Of a stretch of DNA of 64,000 nucleotides, positions 27,448 through 36,179 are shown piece after piece. Below the pieces are notes generated by a model that saw nothing but the letters and a program-made list of their open reading frames with translations, was not told the DNA's origin and made no database searches. The stretch covers positions 2,238,501 to 2,302,500 of the forward strand of contig NZ_JAJOZB010000001.1 in NCBI RefSeq assembly GCF_023701745.1, in the 5' to 3' direction. Every line of letters begins with the position of its first letter. Positions within the stretch are counted from its first letter, which is position 1. The translations under genes and the position numbers were made by a program. The DNA is from Streptomyces sp. RKAG293. GTDB taxonomy: Bacteria > Actinomycetota > Actinomycetes > Streptomycetales > Streptomycetaceae.

Positions 27448-27655
27448 ATATACCTCGCGGCTCGCAGGAAGAGCGACGCACAGCCCCCGCTTGTGGGTCG
27501 CTCACTTCAAGACCGGCCGCTGCCCCCCTTTATGTGAACCAAACCGAAGCGAGACTCAGGTCACATCCCGCCCGGGGCGGTCGCGACGGCGCCACGGAGG
27601 CGACGTGCCGCCGCGGCGCCGGAGCCACCCCGCGCGGGCGTGCCATGCTGGCCGC

Positions 27656-28603
27656 GTGACTGACGCGCGCCCGAACAAGCTGCTCCTGCTCGACACCGCG
27701 AGCCTGTACTTCCGCGCCTACTTCGGCGTCCCGGAGTCGGTGAAGGCACCCGACGGCACGCCCGTCAACGCGGTGCGCGGGCTTCTCGACTTCATCACCC
27801 GCCTGGTCACCGACCACGCCCCCGACGAGATCGTCGCCTGCATGGACGCCGACTGGCGGCCGCAGTGGCGGGTCGACCTGATCCCCTCCTACAAGGCGCA
27901 CCGCGTCGCGGAGGAGGCGCCGGAGGGTGCGTCGGGGCCGGACACCGAGGAGATCCCCGACACGCTCTCCCCGCAGGTCCCCGTCATCGAGGCCGTCCTC
28001 GACGCCATCGGCATCGCCCGTGTCGGCGTCGCCGGGTACGAGGCGGACGACGTCATCGGCACGCTCGCCGGCCAGGCCCTGTGGGCGGTCGACATCGTCA
28101 CCGGCGACCGTGACCTGTTCCAACTGGTCGACGACGCCCGCGGTGTGCGCGTGCTCTACCCGCGCAAGGGCGTCGGCGACTGCGACTTCATCACCGAGGA
28201 CGTCATCCTCGAACGCTACGGCGTCCGTGCCGACCAGTACGCCGACTTCGCGGCGCTGCGCGGCGACGCCAGCGACGGCCTGCCGGGCGTGAAGGGCATC
28301 GGCGAGAAGACCGCCGCGCAGCTCATCAACGAGCACGGTGACCTCGCCGGGGTCCGGCGCGCCGCCGCGGACCCGGCCTCCAAGCTCACCCCCGCCAAGC
28401 GCCGGGGCATTCTGGAGGCCTCGGACTACCTGGACGTCGCCCCCAAGGTCGTCACGGTCGCCCCCGACGTCCCGCTTCCCGCGTTCGACCCGGCGCTCCC
28501 CACCGAGCCGGCCGACCCCGAGGTCCTCGAAGCCCTCGCCGCCCGGTGGGGCCTGGGCAGCTCCCTGATGCGGCTGCTGGACGCGCTGGACGAGGCGCAC
28601 TAG
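27656..28603 (+). CDS. 5'-3' exonuclease (FEN/PolA N-terminal type)
   Basis: A 315-residue stand-alone 5'-3' exonuclease. Acidic metal-binding residues are seen in LLLDTASLYFRAY, ACMDADWRPQWR, YEADDVIGTLA and TGDRDLFQLVDD; the DNA-binding helix-hairpin-helix is GDASDGLPGVKGIGEKTA. It corresponds to the nuclease domain of DNA polymerase I without the polymerase, and probably removes RNA primers or flaps. The GTG at 27656 lacks a strong ribosome site, so a leaderless start is possible. Divergent from the OpuA operon. Confidence 0.92.
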   Translation: MTDARPNKLLLLDTASLYFRAYFGVPESVKAPDGTPVNAVRGLLDFITRLVTDHAPDEIVACMDADWRPQWRVDLIPSYKAHRVAEEAPEGASGPDTEEIPDTLSPQVPVIEAVLDAIGIARVGVAGYEADDVIGTLAGQALWAVDIVTGDRDLFQLVDDARGVRVLYPRKGVGDCDFITEDVILERYGVRADQYADFAALRGDASDGLPGVKGIGEKTAAQLINEHGDLAGVRRAAADPASKLTPAKRRGILEASDYLDVAPKVVTVAPDVPLPAFDPALPTEPADPEVLEALAARWGLGSSLMRLLDALDEAH

Positions 28604-28809
28604 GCCCGGGCCGCCGGCGCGAAGGGATACAACGGCGAGGCGCAGTCCGACACTTCGGACAGAACACGACTGCGGATGGCCAAATTCGAAAGGATCTTCC
28701 CTCAAAACAGTGCGGGATCAGTCGGTCGCGGTGTGTACTGTGCGGATCCGCTTTCGGGGCGGATGGCGCCCCGTTCCCCCCGCTCCCTGATCTCCCTGAG
28801 GTCCATTCG

Positions 28810-30231
28810 ATGATCGAAATACCGGACCTGGCCGCCGGCGGCCTGGCCGCCGGGACCGTATTGGCGTTCGTCCTGGGGGGCGGGCTGTTGCGCTCGCGCC
28901 GTCACCGGGCCCGGCAGGGCGAGGAGATCGCTGCTCTGCGCACCCATCTGGACGGCGCGCGGCAGGAAATCGGCCGTTCCGCCGACGCGTTCACCGCCGA
29001 GATCGTCCATCTGGCGAACCAGCGCATGCCGGCCGAGGCCACCCGCGCCGCCCACCCGCACATCCAGGTGCCGGGCCCGCTGCACCCGGAGCTCGCCGGC
29101 ACCGGTCTCGGCGCGGGCCTGGACGGCGTCCTGGACGGGCTGCTGACCGCCATGGCGCAGGAGCGCAAACGGGTCGACGCGGCCGCCCGCGCGGGCATGC
29201 GCGGCGCCACCCGGGACATCCAGGCCGGTCTGTACCGGCTGCAGGACGTGCTGCGGGGCATGCAACAGCGCTACGACGACCCGGAGTTGTCGCAGACGCT
29301 GTTCGCGCTCGACCACGAGAACGAGCAGTCGCTGCGGCGCGCGCAGGTCACCGCCGTGGTGTGCGGTGCCTGGGTGGGGCTGGCCCGCGAGGAGTCCCAT
29401 CTGGTGGAGGCGGTGACCGGTGGCCAGTCCCGGCTCGTCGGCTACCACCGGGTGCGGATCCACAACCACCTGGAGCCGGGCATGGCGCTCGTCTCGCACG
29501 CCGTGGAGCCCGTCGCGATCATCGTCGCCGAACTCCTCGACAACGCGCTGCGGCACTCCGCCCCGGACACCGAGGTCACGGTGAACCTCGAACGCGCCCA
29601 CCACGGCGTCTCGGTGACCATCGACGACGCCGGGGTCGGCATGGCCACGGACGAACGGGCCTACGCGCAGCGGATGGTGGCGGGACGCGACCCGATCCTG
29701 CTGTCCGAGCTGGGCGACCCGCCCCGGATGGGGCTGGCGGCGATCGGCCAGCTGACCCGGAAGTTCGACCTGTCCGTCGACCTGTCGTCGCCGTCGCCCT
29801 ACGGCGGCGTCCGCGCGGTGCTGCTCGTCAAGAACCACCTGCTCAGCCGGATCGACCCGGTCGAACGGCCGCCCGCGGCCAGCACCCCGCGCTCCACCCG
29901 CCCGGAGACGCCGGCGGAGGCGCGGCCCGTGCCGCACGCACAGCCGCAGCCGCACCCGGCCGCGCACACCCAGGCGCGGCCGCCGGCCCCCGTAGCCGCG
30001 CGCGACGCCGCCGCCATCACCCATGAACCCGCGCCGGACGGCGACGCCCTGCCGCAGCGCCGCCGCCGGGCCCGTGCCGACGCCGTGCCCGCCCAGGCAG
30101 CGGCCGAGCCGGCCGCACCGCGGGTGCGGGAGCGGACCCCCGAGGAGGCGGCCGCCGCGCTCGGCGCCCTGCAGTCCGGCACCGCCGCGGCCCGATCCGC
30201 ACTCGAAACCGAAGGGAACGACCCGCGATGA
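28810..30231 (+). CDS. cvnA9: Conservon sensor kinase-like protein CvnA
   Basis: A 473-residue CvnA (RarA-type). One N-terminal membrane helix (GGLAAGTVLAFVLGGGLL) is followed by a helical/coiled-coil segment and an HATPase domain (VAELLDNALRHSAPDTEV, DDAGVGMATDERAY, GLAAIGQLTRKFDL). A His-kinase phospho-acceptor is not evident. The C-terminus is a long Pro/Ala/Arg-rich tail. In S. coelicolor the conservon proteins form a membrane complex likened to G-protein signalling (Komatsu and colleagues); assignment to cvn9 rests on synteny I recall. The stop overlaps cvnB by ATGA. Upstream, 28604-28809 is a 206-base gap with no certain promoter. Confidence 0.93.
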   Translation: MIEIPDLAAGGLAAGTVLAFVLGGGLLRSRRHRARQGEEIAALRTHLDGARQEIGRSADAFTAEIVHLANQRMPAEATRAAHPHIQVPGPLHPELAGTGLGAGLDGVLDGLLTAMAQERKRVDAAARAGMRGATRDIQAGLYRLQDVLRGMQQRYDDPELSQTLFALDHENEQSLRRAQVTAVVCGAWVGLAREESHLVEAVTGGQSRLVGYHRVRIHNHLEPGMALVSHAVEPVAIIVAELLDNALRHSAPDTEVTVNLERAHHGVSVTIDDAGVGMATDERAYAQRMVAGRDPILLSELGDPPRMGLAAIGQLTRKFDLSVDLSSPSPYGGVRAVLLVKNHLLSRIDPVERPPAASTPRSTRPETPAEARPVPHAQPQPHPAAHTQARPPAPVAARDAAAITHEPAPDGDALPQRRRRARADAVPAQAAAEPAAPRVRERTPEEAAAALGALQSGTAAARSALETEGNDPR

Positions 30232-30650
30232 CCAGCCGAGAAGCCGGTGACACGGCGTGGGTGCTCGACCCGATTCTGGAGATCCCGCACGTCCGGGCGG
30301 CCGTCCTGCTCACCCGGGACGGGCTGGTCTCCGGATTCTCCGCGGCCCTGTCGCAGGCCACCGCGGAGCGCACCGCCGCGATCACCAGCACGGTGCAGGG
30401 CGCGTGCCGGGCGGCCGCCGCGGCCTTCGCGGACCAGAACGACGCGCAGATCCGCCAGATCGTCATCGAGTCCGACCACGGCTACATCCTGGTCGCACCC
30501 ACGAAGCACGGCTCGGTCGTGGCCGCCTACGGCGACCCGGAGGTCCGGCTGGACCTGCTCGCCCACCGGGTGCACTCCCAGGTGGCACGGCTCGGTGAGA
30601 AGGCGATGGCCGCCGCGCCCCGGGGAGCTGATGGCGGCTCTCCGGTATGA
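30228..30650 (+). CDS. cvnB9: Conservon roadblock/LC7 protein CvnB
   Basis: A 140-residue roadblock/LC7 protein (PHVRAAVLLTRDGLVSGF, QIRQIVIESDHGYILVAPT). This fold acts with small Ras-like GTPases in bacteria and here presumably regulates CvnD. It overlaps cvnA and cvnC by ATGA and is the second gene of the operon. Confidence 0.94.
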   Translation: MTSREAGDTAWVLDPILEIPHVRAAVLLTRDGLVSGFSAALSQATAERTAAITSTVQGACRAAAAAFADQNDAQIRQIVIESDHGYILVAPTKHGSVVAAYGDPEVRLDLLAHRVHSQVARLGEKAMAAAPRGADGGSPV

Positions 30651-31003
30651 CGGGCCGCCGGAGCGGCCGCCCCCTGGTCCCCGCGTATCTGTCCACCGGC
30701 GGGGTGGCGCGGCCGACCCGCAACAGCCTGGAGCGCCTCTCGGTGCTGACCGGCGGTGAGCACGTCCCCGACGGGCTCCCCGCCGCCCGGCACGCGCTGC
30801 TCAAGGCGCTGGACGGCGGCTCGCTGACCGTGGTGGAGACCGCGGCCCTGCTGGAGCTGCCGGTCTCCGCCGTACGCGTCCTCGCCGCCGATCTGATCGA
30901 CCTGGGGCTGGTCAGCGCCCGCCCGCCGGTACCCCTGGCCGCCCTGCACGACCCCGACCTGTTGAAGAGAGTGGCCGATGGCCTCCGCGCCCTCAAGCAG
31001 TAG
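30647..31003 (+). CDS. cvnC9: Conservon DUF742 protein CvnC
   Basis: A 118-residue DUF742 protein: VPAYLSTGGVARPTRNSLER N-terminus, a winged-helix-like middle (TVVETAALLELPVSAVRVLAA) and LVSARPPVP. DUF742 proteins always accompany CvnB and CvnD in conservons; the helix-turn-helix look may mediate protein or DNA contacts. It overlaps cvnB by 4 bases and cvnD by 26, indicating tight coupling. Confidence 0.93.
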   Translation: MTGRRSGRPLVPAYLSTGGVARPTRNSLERLSVLTGGEHVPDGLPAARHALLKALDGGSLTVVETAALLELPVSAVRVLAADLIDLGLVSARPPVPLAALHDPDLLKRVADGLRALKQ

Positions 31004-31592
31004 CACCGGAACCGGTGGCCTGCACCTGCCGGACAGCGCCCGCGACCTGGTGAAGATCCTGGTGGCGGGCCCCTTCGGGGTGGGCAAGACCACGCTGATC
31101 GACTCGGTTTCGGAGATCCGTCCGCTGCACACCGAGGAGCACATGTCCGAGGCGTCGGTCCAGGTCGACGACCTGGCCGGGGTGCGGGACAAGACCACCA
31201 CCACGGTCGCCATCGACTTCGGACGGATCAGTCTGGCGGGCGGCGTCGTGCTGTACCTGTTCGGCACTCCCGGCCAGGAGCGCTTCCGGTCCCTGTGGGC
31301 GGACATCGCCTACGGGGCGCTCGGCGCGCTGGTGCTGGTCGACACCCGCCGGATCGACGACTCCTTCGACGTGCTCGGCCTGGTGGAGGAGACGGGGCTG
31401 CCGTACGCCGTGGCGCTCAACACGTTCCCCGACTCGCGGCCCTACACCGAGGACCAGCTCCGCCGTTCCCTGGACCTGGATCCCGGCACGCCGATGGTGA
31501 GCTGCGACGCCCGGGACGCCAACTCCTCCATCGACTCGCTGCTCGCCCTCGTCCAGCACCTGATAGCCCGCGACCGTCCGGAGACCTGGTGA
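30978..31592 (+). CDS. cvnD9: Conservon small GTP-binding protein CvnD
   Basis: A 204-residue Ras-like GTPase. The P-loop is GPFGVGKTT (residues about 31-39), switch II GTPGQERFRSLW; the usual NKxD specificity motif is replaced by ALNTFPDS, a feature of this family. It is the presumed signalling output of the CvnA-B-C complex. Its stop and the first P450 start overlap (GTGA), so a P450 is made with it. This operon layout matches conservon 9. Confidence 0.94.
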   Translation: MASAPSSSSTGTGGLHLPDSARDLVKILVAGPFGVGKTTLIDSVSEIRPLHTEEHMSEASVQVDDLAGVRDKTTTTVAIDFGRISLAGGVVLYLFGTPGQERFRSLWADIAYGALGALVLVDTRRIDDSFDVLGLVEETGLPYAVALNTFPDSRPYTEDQLRRSLDLDPGTPMVSCDARDANSSIDSLLALVQHLIARDRPETW

Positions 31593-32833
31593 ACCCCTCT
31601 CCCTACCCCGCCCCCGCCGAGACCTTCTCGCTGTCCGCGCCGGTGCGCCTGTGGGAGGACGGCTTCGCCGCCGACCCGCACGCCTACTACGCGACGCTGA
31701 AGGCCCAGGGCCCGATCGGCTGGGCCGAACTCGCGCCCGGCATCCCCGCGTACGTCGTCACCGACCGGCGGGCCGCCCTCGAGGTGCTGCACGACCCCGG
31801 GACGTGGTCGCACGACCCCCGGCCGTGGGAGGCCACGGTCGCCGAGGACTCGCCGATCCTCGGCATGATGCGCTGGCGCCCCAACACCCTGTTCTCCGAC
31901 GGCGACGCCCACATCCGCTACCGCCGCACCCTGGTCGACGCCTTCGACCTCGTGGAGCCGCACGACCTGCGCGAGCGGGTGCACCACGCGGTGGACGTCC
32001 TGGTGAACCGGTTCGGCCCGGCGGGCAGCGCCGACCTCGTCGCCGACTTCGCCCGCCCGCTGATGTCGCTGATCTTCAACAACCTGTTCGGCCTGCCGGA
32101 CAGCGAGAGCGGCCGGCTCGAAGCCGCGCTCGGCAAGATGATGGAGGGCGGGGCCGATTCCGCGCAGGGCGAGGCCGAGTACGGCAGTTACGTCATGGGG
32201 CTCGTCGGCGCCAAGAGCGCGCAGCGCGGCGAGGACCTGACGAGCTGGCTGCTGGACCACCCGCTGGAGCTGACCCCCGAAGAGGTCGTCTGGCAGGTCT
32301 TCCTGACCCTGGGCGCGGGCCATGAGCCCAGCGCGAACCTCGTCTCCAACGCGCTGTCCCGCATCCTCGGCAACCCCGCCTACTACTCGACGCTGACCAG
32401 CGGTTCGCGCCCGGTCATGGAGGCGGTCGTCGAGGTGCTGCGGTACGAGACCCCGCTGGCGAACTACGGCATCCTCTACGCCCGCGAGTCGCTGAGCTTC
32501 CACGGGGTCTGGGTGCAGGCGGCCGTCCCCGTCGTCGTCTCCTACGGCGCCCTCGCGCTCTTCTCCGAGCAGGAGTTCGCCGGGGCCCACCACCCCCGCG
32601 ACGCCTCGCACCTGTCGTGGTCGGCGGGCGAGCACGCCTGCCCCGTCAAGCAGCAGGCGCTGCTGATCGCCACCGAGGCCATCGAGCGGCTCACCCAGTG
32701 GCTGCCCGACCTGACGGCGACCACCCCGCGCGAGGACCTCACCTGGCGCCCGGGACCGTTCCACCGCTCCCTGAAGGCGCTTCCCGTCCGCTTCACCCCG
32801 CGTATCCCCGACCAGCCTGGAGACCGAGCATGA
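31589..32833 (+). CDS. Conservon-linked cytochrome P450, atypical I-helix and heme motif
   Basis: A 414-residue soluble P450 of the CYP156/157-like conservon group. The heme ligand Cys is in SAGEHACPV, but the following Gly of the canonical FxxGxHxCxG is Pro. The K-helix EXXR is intact (EVLR before YETPLANYG), unlike CYP157 members that lack it. The I-helix reads AGHEPSAN where AGxE/DT is expected, so the conserved threonine used for oxygen activation is absent. This points to altered chemistry, a redox or structural role, or a different proton relay. Coupled by GTGA to cvnD and ATGA to the next P450; probable target of the GTPase system. Confidence 0.92.
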   Translation: MNPSPYPAPAETFSLSAPVRLWEDGFAADPHAYYATLKAQGPIGWAELAPGIPAYVVTDRRAALEVLHDPGTWSHDPRPWEATVAEDSPILGMMRWRPNTLFSDGDAHIRYRRTLVDAFDLVEPHDLRERVHHAVDVLVNRFGPAGSADLVADFARPLMSLIFNNLFGLPDSESGRLEAALGKMMEGGADSAQGEAEYGSYVMGLVGAKSAQRGEDLTSWLLDHPLELTPEEVVWQVFLTLGAGHEPSANLVSNALSRILGNPAYYSTLTSGSRPVMEAVVEVLRYETPLANYGILYARESLSFHGVWVQAAVPVVVSYGALALFSEQEFAGAHHPRDASHLSWSAGEHACPVKQQALLIATEAIERLTQWLPDLTATTPREDLTWRPGPFHRSLKALPVRFTPRIPDQPGDRA

Positions 32834-34062
32834 CCGTGTCCCCCCGTTTGGCCATCGACCCGTTCGGCGCCGACATCCCCGCCGAGAGCGCCCGGCTGCG
32901 CGCCCTCGGCCCGGTGGTGGCGGTCGAACTGCCGGGCGGCATCCCCGCCTGGGCGCCCACCGGCTACGACACCCTCAAGGCCCTGATCCTGGACCCACGG
33001 GTCAGCAAGGACCCGCGCAAGCACTGGTCGCTGTTCCCGGAGGTCGGCGAACACCCCGCCTGGGGCTGGATCATGGGCTGGGTCGGGGTGGTCAACATGC
33101 TCTCGACGTACGGCCCGGACCACACCCGGCTGCGCAAGCTCGTCGCCCCCAGCTTCACCGCCCGGCGCACCGAGGCGATGCGCGCCCGGGTGGAGCGGAT
33201 CACCACCGAGCTCCTCGACAGGCTCGACGCCTCGGGCGCGTCGGGCGAACCGGTCGACGTACGGGCCGGCTACGCGCACCCGCTGCCGATGCGGCTGATC
33301 TGCGAGCTGTTCGGCGTCCCGGACGAGCTGCGCGAGGACACCGGCCGGCTGATCGCCGCCATCATGGACACCTCCGATCCCAGCCCGGAGCACGCCGCGT
33401 CCGTCCAGCACCAGATCGGCACCGTGCTGCCCGCTCTCATCGGTCACAAGAGCGAGCACCCCGGCGACGACATGACCACCGAGCTCATCAAGGTGCGTGA
33501 CGAGGAGGGCGACCGGCTCAGCGACGAGGAGCTGCTCTACACCCTGCTCCTCGTCATCGGCGCCGGCTTCGAGACCACCGTCAACCTCATCGGCAACGCC
33601 GTGGTCGCGCTGCTGCAGCACCCCGAGCAGCTCGCGGCGGTCCGCGCCGGCGAGATCGGCTGGGACGGCGTCATCGACGAGGTGCTGCGCGTCGCGCCGT
33701 CCATCGCGTCGCTCCCGCTGCGGTTCGCCGTCTCCGACATCACCATCGAGGGCGTGACGATCCCGGCGGGCGACGCCATCGTCACCACGTTCGCCGCGGC
33801 GGGCCAGGACCCGGAGCACTACGGACCGGAGGCCGCCGAGTTCGACGCCGCCCGGAAGTCGGACGACCACCTCGCGTTCGGCATCGGCGTGCACCGCTGC
33901 ATCGGCGCCCCGCTGGCCCGGATGGAGGCCCTCACCGCGCTCCCCGCGCTCTTCGAGCGCTTCCCGGACCTCCAGCTCGCGGTCAAGGCGGACGAGTTGC
34001 GGCAGGTCCCGTCGTTCATCGCCTACGGCTGGCAGGAGATCCCGGTCCGGCTGCACGGGTAG
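32830..34062 (+). CDS. Conservon-linked cytochrome P450, CYP154-like
   Basis: A 410-residue P450 with canonical features: I-helix [11 protein letters not shown]-helix EVLR ([10 protein letters not shown]) and heme motif [12 protein letters not shown]. It resembles the CYP154-type enzymes that accompany CYP157-type partners in Streptomyces conservons; some of these hydroxylate steroids or macrolide-like compounds. Its start ATG overlaps the upstream P450 stop. Followed by a strong hairpin, it ends the six-gene operon. The native substrate is unknown. Confidence 0.94.
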   Translation: MTVSPRLAIDPFGADIPAESARLRALGPVVAVELPGGIPAWAPTGYDTLKALILDPRVSKDPRKHWSLFPEVGEHPAWGWIMGWVGVVNMLSTYGPDHTRLRKLVAPSFTARRTEAMRARVERITTELLDRLDASGASGEPVDVRAGYAHPLPMRLICELFGVPDELREDTGRLIAAIMDTSDPSPEHAASVQHQIGTVLPALIGHKSEHPGDDMTTELIKVRDEEGDRLSDEELLYTLLLVIGAGFETTVNLIGNAVVALLQHPEQLAAVRAGEIGWDGVIDEVLRVAPSIASLPLRFAVSDITIEGVTIPAGDAIVTTFAAAGQDPEHYGPEAAEFDAARKSDDHLAFGIGVHRCIGAPLARMEALTALPALFERFPDLQLAVKADELRQVPSFIAYGWQEIPVRLHG

Positions 34063-34194
34063 GGCCTGGCGGCCGTCCACGGCCGCGGCGCTGCTCCCGC
34101 GGGAGTACGCGCCGCGGACGGGCTGCCGCGGACGAAGTAGCGCCGGCCCCTCCTCGCGCCGGACGCGGCGGAGGGCGGCCGGGGGCGAGAGTGT

Positions 34195-34219
34195 CCGTGG
34201 GGGCGGTCCGCCCCCACGG
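34195..34219. terminator. Terminator of the conservon operon
   Basis: Perfect 12-bp inverted repeat CCGTGGGGGCGG/CCGCCCCCACGG (34195-34206 with 34208-34219), in the 182-base gap after the second P450. It also argues against a GTG start at 34191 for the next gene. Confidence 0.65.
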
Positions 34220-34244
34220 GCCATCGACGACCGGGACAGCCGTT

Positions 34245-35330
34245 TTGGATCACGCACGAACGAACGAAGAGTCCGAGCCGGACACCGCCCCACGGGCGCC
34301 CGCCGCCGATGCGCCTGCGGAGGCTGCTGCGGAGGCGCCGTCCGGTCCCGCCCCGGCCCCGCGGCGCTCCCGGCTGCGGTGGTGGGTCCGGCGTACCGCG
34401 CTGGTCTGTGCCGCGCTGCTGGTCACGGTGACCGCCGCGTCGTTCGTCTACAACGGGTTCACCTCCCACCGGGCAGCGCCGCCACCGGGGCTGACGTACG
34501 TCGAGGCGGCCGGCATCCACACCCGCTACGAGGCGTGGGGCGGGACGGGCTCGCCCGTCGTCCTCGTGCACGGGGCCTTCGAGTCGGCCGACACCTGGTC
34601 GCGGCTGGCCCCGCTGCTCGCCCGGAACCACCGGGTGTACGCCCTGGACCTGACCGGCTCGGGGTACAGCGAGCGGAGCGGCCCGTACACCGTCGACCAC
34701 TTCACCCGGCAGCTGCTGGGCTTCCTCGATGCCCTGCGGCTGGGCGGTCCCGGTGAGCGCCCGATCCTGGTCGGCCACTCCAGCGGCGCGGCGATGGTCG
34801 CCGAGGCCGCGCTGCGCGCGCCGGGACGGATCGGCGGGGTGCTGCTCCTCGACGGCGACGCGCTCGACACGGGCGCGGGCCCGCCGCCCGCGCTGCGTTA
34901 CGTGCTGATCGATCCGTACCGCACCACCCTGCTGCGGCTCGGGCTCGGCTCCGACCGGCTGATCCGCAAGGTGTACGACGCCCAGTGCGGGCCCGGCTGC
35001 CCGCGGCTGGACGGCGCGGGTCTCGACCAGTGGCGGCGGCCGCTGCGGGTGGCGGGCGCCGAGGGCGCCCTGTGGAGCATGCTGGGCGAGGGCGTACCCG
35101 GCATCTCCGCCGACCGGCTGGCGGGGCTGCGCGGGGTGGACGTGCCCAAGGCGGCCGTGTTCGGCGCGCAGGACGACGTGTTCAGCCGGCAGACGCCGGC
35201 CGAGACCGCCGCACGCATCGGAGCCCCCGCCCCGACGCTGATCCCCGGCGCCCGCCATCTGACGATGATCTCCAGCCCGGACGCGGTCGCCGCCGCGGTG
35301 GAGGCGCTCGCCGGCCGTACCGCGCGGTGA
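34245..35330 (+). CDS. Membrane-anchored alpha/beta hydrolase
   Basis: About 361 residues. A Glu/Ala/Pro-rich cytoplasmic start leads to a membrane helix (TALVCAALLVTVTAASFVYNG) and an alpha/beta hydrolase with the oxyanion segment LVHGAFESADTW, nucleophile elbow GHSSGAAM, acid in FGAQDDVFS and catalytic His in GARHLTMI. It is probably an extracytoplasmic esterase/lipase-like enzyme. I prefer TTG at 34245; GTG at 34191 would place the terminator hairpin within the coding region. Confidence 0.85.
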   Translation: MDHARTNEESEPDTAPRAPAADAPAEAAAEAPSGPAPAPRRSRLRWWVRRTALVCAALLVTVTAASFVYNGFTSHRAAPPPGLTYVEAAGIHTRYEAWGGTGSPVVLVHGAFESADTWSRLAPLLARNHRVYALDLTGSGYSERSGPYTVDHFTRQLLGFLDALRLGGPGERPILVGHSSGAAMVAEAALRAPGRIGGVLLLDGDALDTGAGPPPALRYVLIDPYRTTLLRLGLGSDRLIRKVYDAQCGPGCPRLDGAGLDQWRRPLRVAGAEGALWSMLGEGVPGISADRLAGLRGVDVPKAAVFGAQDDVFSRQTPAETAARIGAPAPTLIPGARHLTMISSPDAVAAAVEALAGRTAR

Positions 35331-35430
35331 TCCGGTACCAGGCGCGGGACCCCCGGGGCGGGCCGCCGCTCCGGCCGGTACCGGCCGGGGCCGTACGCTG
35401 CTGGCACAGGCCGACCGAGGGAGACAGCGC

Positions 35431-36147
35431 ATGGAACTGGCACCGCGAGTGCGGTACGCCGTCACCGACCGGCACGGCGGGGTGAGCAGGGCCCCGTACG
35501 ACAGCAGGAACCTCGGCGGGGCCACCGGCGACGACCCTGCCGCCGTCCGCCGCAACCGGCAGCTGACCGCGTTCGAGCTGGGACTCGACACCTCACGTGT
35601 CGTCCACATGCGCCAGGTGCACAGCGCCACGGTGGCCGATGTGACCGCGCCCTTCGGCCCGGACGCGCCGCCGCTCGACGCCGTCGTGACCTCCGAGGTC
35701 GGCCTCGCGCTGGCCGCGCTGGCGGCCGACTGCGCCTCGGTGCTGCTCGCCGACCCGGTGGCCCGGGTCATCGGCGCCGCGCACTCCGGACGGGTGGGAA
35801 CGGTGGCCGGCGTCGTGCCCGCCGCCGTCGACGCCATGGTCGCCAAGGGCGCCGACCCGGCCCGGATGGTCGCCTTCATCGGACCGACCGCCTGCGGCAC
35901 CTGCTACGAGGTGCCCGACGCCATGCGCGAGGAGGTCTGCGCCACGCTCCCCGAGGCGTGGGCGACCACCGCCCAGGGCACCGCCGGGCTGGACGTACGG
36001 GCGGGCATCGCCGGGCAGTTGACCCGCGCCGGTGTGGGCGAGGTCCGGCACGACCCGCGCTGCACCATCGAGTCGAAGGAGCTGTTCTCGTACCGGCGGG
36101 AGCAGACCACCGGACGGTTCGCCGCCTACGTCTGGCTGACGCAGTAG
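35431..36147 (+). CDS. Laccase-domain (YfiH/PgeF-like) protein
   Basis: A 238-residue multicopper polyphenol oxidase-domain protein; characterised relatives act as purine nucleoside phosphorylase/adenosine deaminase or peptidoglycan-editing enzymes. Expected metal ligands appear: His in RQVHSATV, Cys in AADCASVLL and His in GAAHSGRVG. The last motif departs from the usual AVHAGWRG. The start ATG has a GAGGGAG ribosome site. It is convergent with the iron-box P450. Most Streptomyces have another copy near ftsZ, so this is probably the divergent paralog. Confidence 0.85.
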   Translation: MELAPRVRYAVTDRHGGVSRAPYDSRNLGGATGDDPAAVRRNRQLTAFELGLDTSRVVHMRQVHSATVADVTAPFGPDAPPLDAVVTSEVGLALAALAADCASVLLADPVARVIGAAHSGRVGTVAGVVPAAVDAMVAKGADPARMVAFIGPTACGTCYEVPDAMREEVCATLPEAWATTAQGTAGLDVRAGIAGQLTRAGVGEVRHDPRCTIESKELFSYRREQTTGRFAAYVWLTQ

Positions 36148-36179
36148 CCCTTCCACTCCCTGAGGTCTGCGGGGGGAGC

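Noticed and set aside
34191..34244. GTG start at 34191 for the alpha/beta hydrolase
   Set aside because: It places a perfect 12-bp terminator palindrome inside the coding sequence; kept only as an alternative.
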